Source of the DNA: Hydrogenophaga pseudoflava
Lineage (GTDB): Bacteria > Pseudomonadota > Gammaproteobacteria > Burkholderiales > Burkholderiaceae_C
Length of the DNA stretch: 64,000 nucleotides
NCBI RefSeq assembly: GCF_031020795.1
Contig: NZ_JAVHJP010000007.1
Location: 1-64,000, forward strand
Reading direction: 5' to 3'
Part shown: positions 61,982 to 64,000 of the stretch, in pieces
Numbering within the stretch: the first letter of the stretch is position 1
How the letters are laid out: each line of letters opens with the position of its first letter
Notes under the pieces: model-generated
The model's input: the letters and a program-made list of their open reading frames with translations, nothing else
Database searches by the model: none
Told to the model about the DNA's origin: nothing
Program-made: the position numbers and the translations under genes

Positions 61982-63624
61982 GTGGTCAGCAGTTCGCGTG
62001 CGTGCGCCAGCGAGACTTCCGAACGGTCGTTGCCGCCGAGCATGCGCGCCAGTTCGCTCACGCGCTGCTCATGGGTGATGGCAGCGACGGTGCTGTGCGT
62101 GACCGCACCGCTCTGGCGCTTGCTCACCAGCAGGTGGTGATCCCCGCAGGCAGCGACCTGGGGCAGGTGGGTGACGGCGAGCACCTGGCGGTCGCGGCCG
62201 AGCTGGCGCAGGAGCTGGCCCACGGTGTGCGCCACGGCCCCACCGATGCCCGAGTCGACCTCGTCGAAGATCAGGGTCGGGGCCTGTCCCAGCCGGCTGG
62301 TCACCACCGAGATCGCCAGGGCGATGCGCGAGAGTTCGCCGCCCGATGCCACCTTGCCGACCGGCCGCGGGCTCACGCCGGCGTGGCCCGCCACCAGAAA
62401 CTCGACCTGCTCCCAGCCGTGCGCCTGGGGTTCGTCCAGTTTCTGCAAGCCCACCTCGAAGCGGCCGCCCTGCATGCCCAGGGTCTGCATGGCGTCGGTG
62501 ACCGCCCGCGAGAGCTTGGGCGCCGCCTGCTGGCGCAGCTTGCCCAGGCGCTTGATTTCCAGCTCGAACGCGGCCCAGGCCTTGCGTTCTGCGGCGCGCA
62601 GGGCATCCAGATCCATGGCCTGGTCGATGCTCTCCAGCTCCTTCTTCCAGCCCGCCAGCAGCTCCGCCAGTTCCTCGGGCGGCCGGCGGTAGCGGCGCGC
62701 CAGCGACATCCACTGCGACAGCCGCTGGTCGAGCGCCTCCAGGCTGGAGGGGTCCAACTCGGTGTGGCGCGCGTAGTGGTGCAGGCCGTGCACCGTGTCC
62801 TGCACCTGGGCCTGGGCCGCCAGCAGCGCCTGGATGGCGTCGTTGAAGGCCGGCTCCAGGTGGGCCTGCGCCTGCAGCGCCGACAGTGCCCGGTGGATCA
62901 GCGACGCAGCGCTGCTGTCCTCGTCGTCCAGCACCGCGGCCGCCTCGCGCGCGGCATCCATCAGGCCCTGTGCATTGGCCAGGCGGCTGTGCTGCGCGTT
63001 GATGTCTTCCCACTCGCCGGGGCGAGGCTGCAATTTGTCGAGTTCGCTGATCTGCCAGGCGAGCCGCTCGCTCTCCTGCTGCAGCGTGTTCTGGCGCTCC
63101 GTGGCGCTCTCCAGCGTCTTGCGCGCCTGGCGCCAGTCGGCCCAGAGCGCAGAGGCGGACGAGGTGTCGACGCCGGCGTAGGCGTCCAGCAGGCCGCGCA
63201 CCGCCTCGGCGCGCGTCAGGCTCTGCCAGGCGTGCTGTCCGTGGATGTCCACCAGGTGATCGGCCAGGGCCTTGAGTTGGGCCATCGTGGCGGCGCTGCC
63301 GTTGATCCAGCCGCGGCTGCGTCCTTCTGTGTCGACGGTGCGGCGCAGCAGCAGACCGTCTTCAGCGGCAGCAAATCCCTGCTCGTCCAGCCAGGGCCGC
63401 AAGGACGCGGGCAGGTCGAACTCGGCGGCGATCTCGCAGCGCGCGGCGCCTTCGCGCACCACGCCGCTGTCGGCGCGGGCCCCCAGCGCCAGCTGAAGGG
63501 CGTCGATGAGGATGGATTTGCCCGCACCGGTCTCGCCGGTGAGCACGTTGAAGCCCTGGGCCAGATCGAGATCCAGCGAGGGCACGATGACGAAGTCACG
63601 CAAGACGATGCGTCGGAGGCTCAT
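61978..63624 (-). CDS. recN: DNA repair protein RecN
   Basis: A 548-residue SMC-like ATPase. Walker [11 protein letters not shown] is near the N-terminus, a long coiled coil lies mid-protein (about 150-390), and the signature [14 protein letters not shown] with Walker [14 protein letters not shown] is near the C-terminus. RecN acts early in double-strand-break repair. It is part of a minus-strand run nadK-recN-rapZ. GAGG lies before the ATG at 63624 only weakly. Confidence 0.95.
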   Translation of the reverse strand: MSLRRIVLRDFVIVPSLDLDLAQGFNVLTGETGAGKSILIDALQLALGARADSGVVREGAARCEIAAEFDLPASLRPWLDEQGFAAAEDGLLLRRTVDTEGRSRGWINGSAATMAQLKALADHLVDIHGQHAWQSLTRAEAVRGLLDAYAGVDTSSASALWADWRQARKTLESATERQNTLQQESERLAWQISELDKLQPRPGEWEDINAQHSRLANAQGLMDAAREAAAVLDDEDSSAASLIHRALSALQAQAHLEPAFNDAIQALLAAQAQVQDTVHGLHHYARHTELDPSSLEALDQRLSQWMSLARRYRRPPEELAELLAGWKKELESIDQAMDLDALRAAERKAWAAFELEIKRLGKLRQQAAPKLSRAVTDAMQTLGMQGGRFEVGLQKLDEPQAHGWEQVEFLVAGHAGVSPRPVGKVASGGELSRIALAISVVTSRLGQAPTLIFDEVDSGIGGAVAHTVGQLLRQLGRDRQVLAVTHLPQVAACGDHHLLVSKRQSGAVTHSTVAAITHEQRVSELARMLGGNDRSEVSLAHARELLTT

Positions 63625-63667
63625 GGCTTCGGAACAAACGGAGGGAAGGCGGCTATTTTGACCGCTC

Positions 63668-64000
63668 TCAGGCGCCCTCGTTCCAGTGCAGCTTCTTGCG
63701 CAGGGTGTCGAAGTAGCTCCAGCCCAGCGGGTGCAGCAGGCGCAGCGTGTGCTCCGAGCGGCGCACGACGATGCGGTCGCCGTGCAGCAGGCTGGTGAGC
63801 GACTGCATGTCGAAGTTGGCGCTGGCGTCCTTGCCCGAGACGATCTCGACCGCCACCTCGCAGTGCGAGGGCAGCACGATCGGCCGGTTGGACAGGGTGT
63901 GCGGCGCAATCGGCACCATGATCCAGCCGCCCACGGAAGGGTGCAGCAGCGGCCCGCCGGCCGACAGCGCGTAGGCGGTGGAGCCGGTGGAGGTGGCGAT
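63668..64000 (-). CDS. nadK: NAD kinase, C-terminal fragment
   Basis: The reading frame is open to the window edge and ends at 63668; 110 residues are visible. [20 protein letters not shown] is the conserved NAD-binding segment, and [15 protein letters not shown] follows directly. The enzyme makes NADP from NAD and ATP. It lies 43 bases before recN on the same strand. Confidence 0.95.
   Translation of the reverse strand: MATSTGSTAYALSAGGPLLHPSVGGWIMVPIAPHTLSNRPIVLPSHCEVAVEIVSGKDASANFDMQSLTSLLHGDRIVVRRSEHTLRLLHPLGWSYFDTLRKKLHWNEGA

Overview
The window is about 64 kb of GC-rich, densely packed chromosomal DNA. It most likely comes from a betaproteobacterium of the order Burkholderiales, family Comamonadaceae (Hydrogenophaga, Variovorax or Acidovorax-like). 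The reasons are protein style, gene order (prs-tRNA-Gln-ispE-lolB-TPR; mutM-dynamin-mutY-rapZ-recN), a complete thiosulfate-oxidation (sox) locus, and a family of GC-rich intergenic repeats. I see no phage, transposase, CRISPR array or plasmid function. The assignment rests on recognition only; no search was run.

Layout. 1-2.6 kb: end of pgk, class II fba and an MFS carrier. 2.7-12.5 kb: sulfur lithotrophy. A diheme cytochrome, an FCC/SoxF-type sulfide dehydrogenase flavoprotein and its monoheme partner lie on the minus strand. They diverge from soxC-soxD-(cytochrome c)-soxY-soxZ-soxA-soxX-soxB. 12.5-20.7 kb: an MFS carrier, then a cytochrome bo-type ubiquinol oxidase operon (cyoABCD plus a SURF1-like protein) that runs directly into a RegB/RegA-type redox two-component system. 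20.7-25.9 kb: a lipoprotein, a DUF2975/HTH pair, an outer-membrane barrel, and an overlapping trio of LRR-protein kinase, NnrU-family membrane protein and PQQ-type sugar dehydrogenase.

25.9-41.7 kb is the most notable part. It holds an EgtB-type sulfoxide synthase, a four-gene PhnCDE-like ABC transporter (probably for a selenium oxyanion), EgtD, SenA, SenB and SelD. This is a selenoneine/ergothioneine locus of the senA-senB-selD type, with its own candidate uptake system. senA and senB diverge from start codons that overlap within a single CATG. A few genes on is a free-standing flavoprotein of the kind that is fused to SelD in other bacteria. It sits in an operon with a VTT-membrane-domain/flavin-disulfide-reductase fusion.

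42.4-45.9 kb: a bufferin-type (DUF2282/DUF692/DUF2063/DoxX) copper-related RiPP operon, divergent from an ECF sigma/zinc-finger anti-sigma pair. 45.9-64 kb: housekeeping genes (ftsY, two M16 peptidases, rsmD, coaD, ferredoxin, pth, rplY, prs, tRNA-Gln, ispE, lolB, TPR protein, mutM, dynamin-like GTPase, mutY, rapZ, recN, nadK fragment).

Together the genes suggest a facultative chemolithotroph. It oxidises sulfide and thiosulfate in the periplasm, tunes respiration through a quinone/thiol redox sensor, and makes histidine-derived chalcogen antioxidants. Many genes overlap by ATGA or TGATG, so long co-translated operons are the rule. The only gene-free stretch longer than 300 bases is the 349-base sulfide/sox divergent regulatory region.
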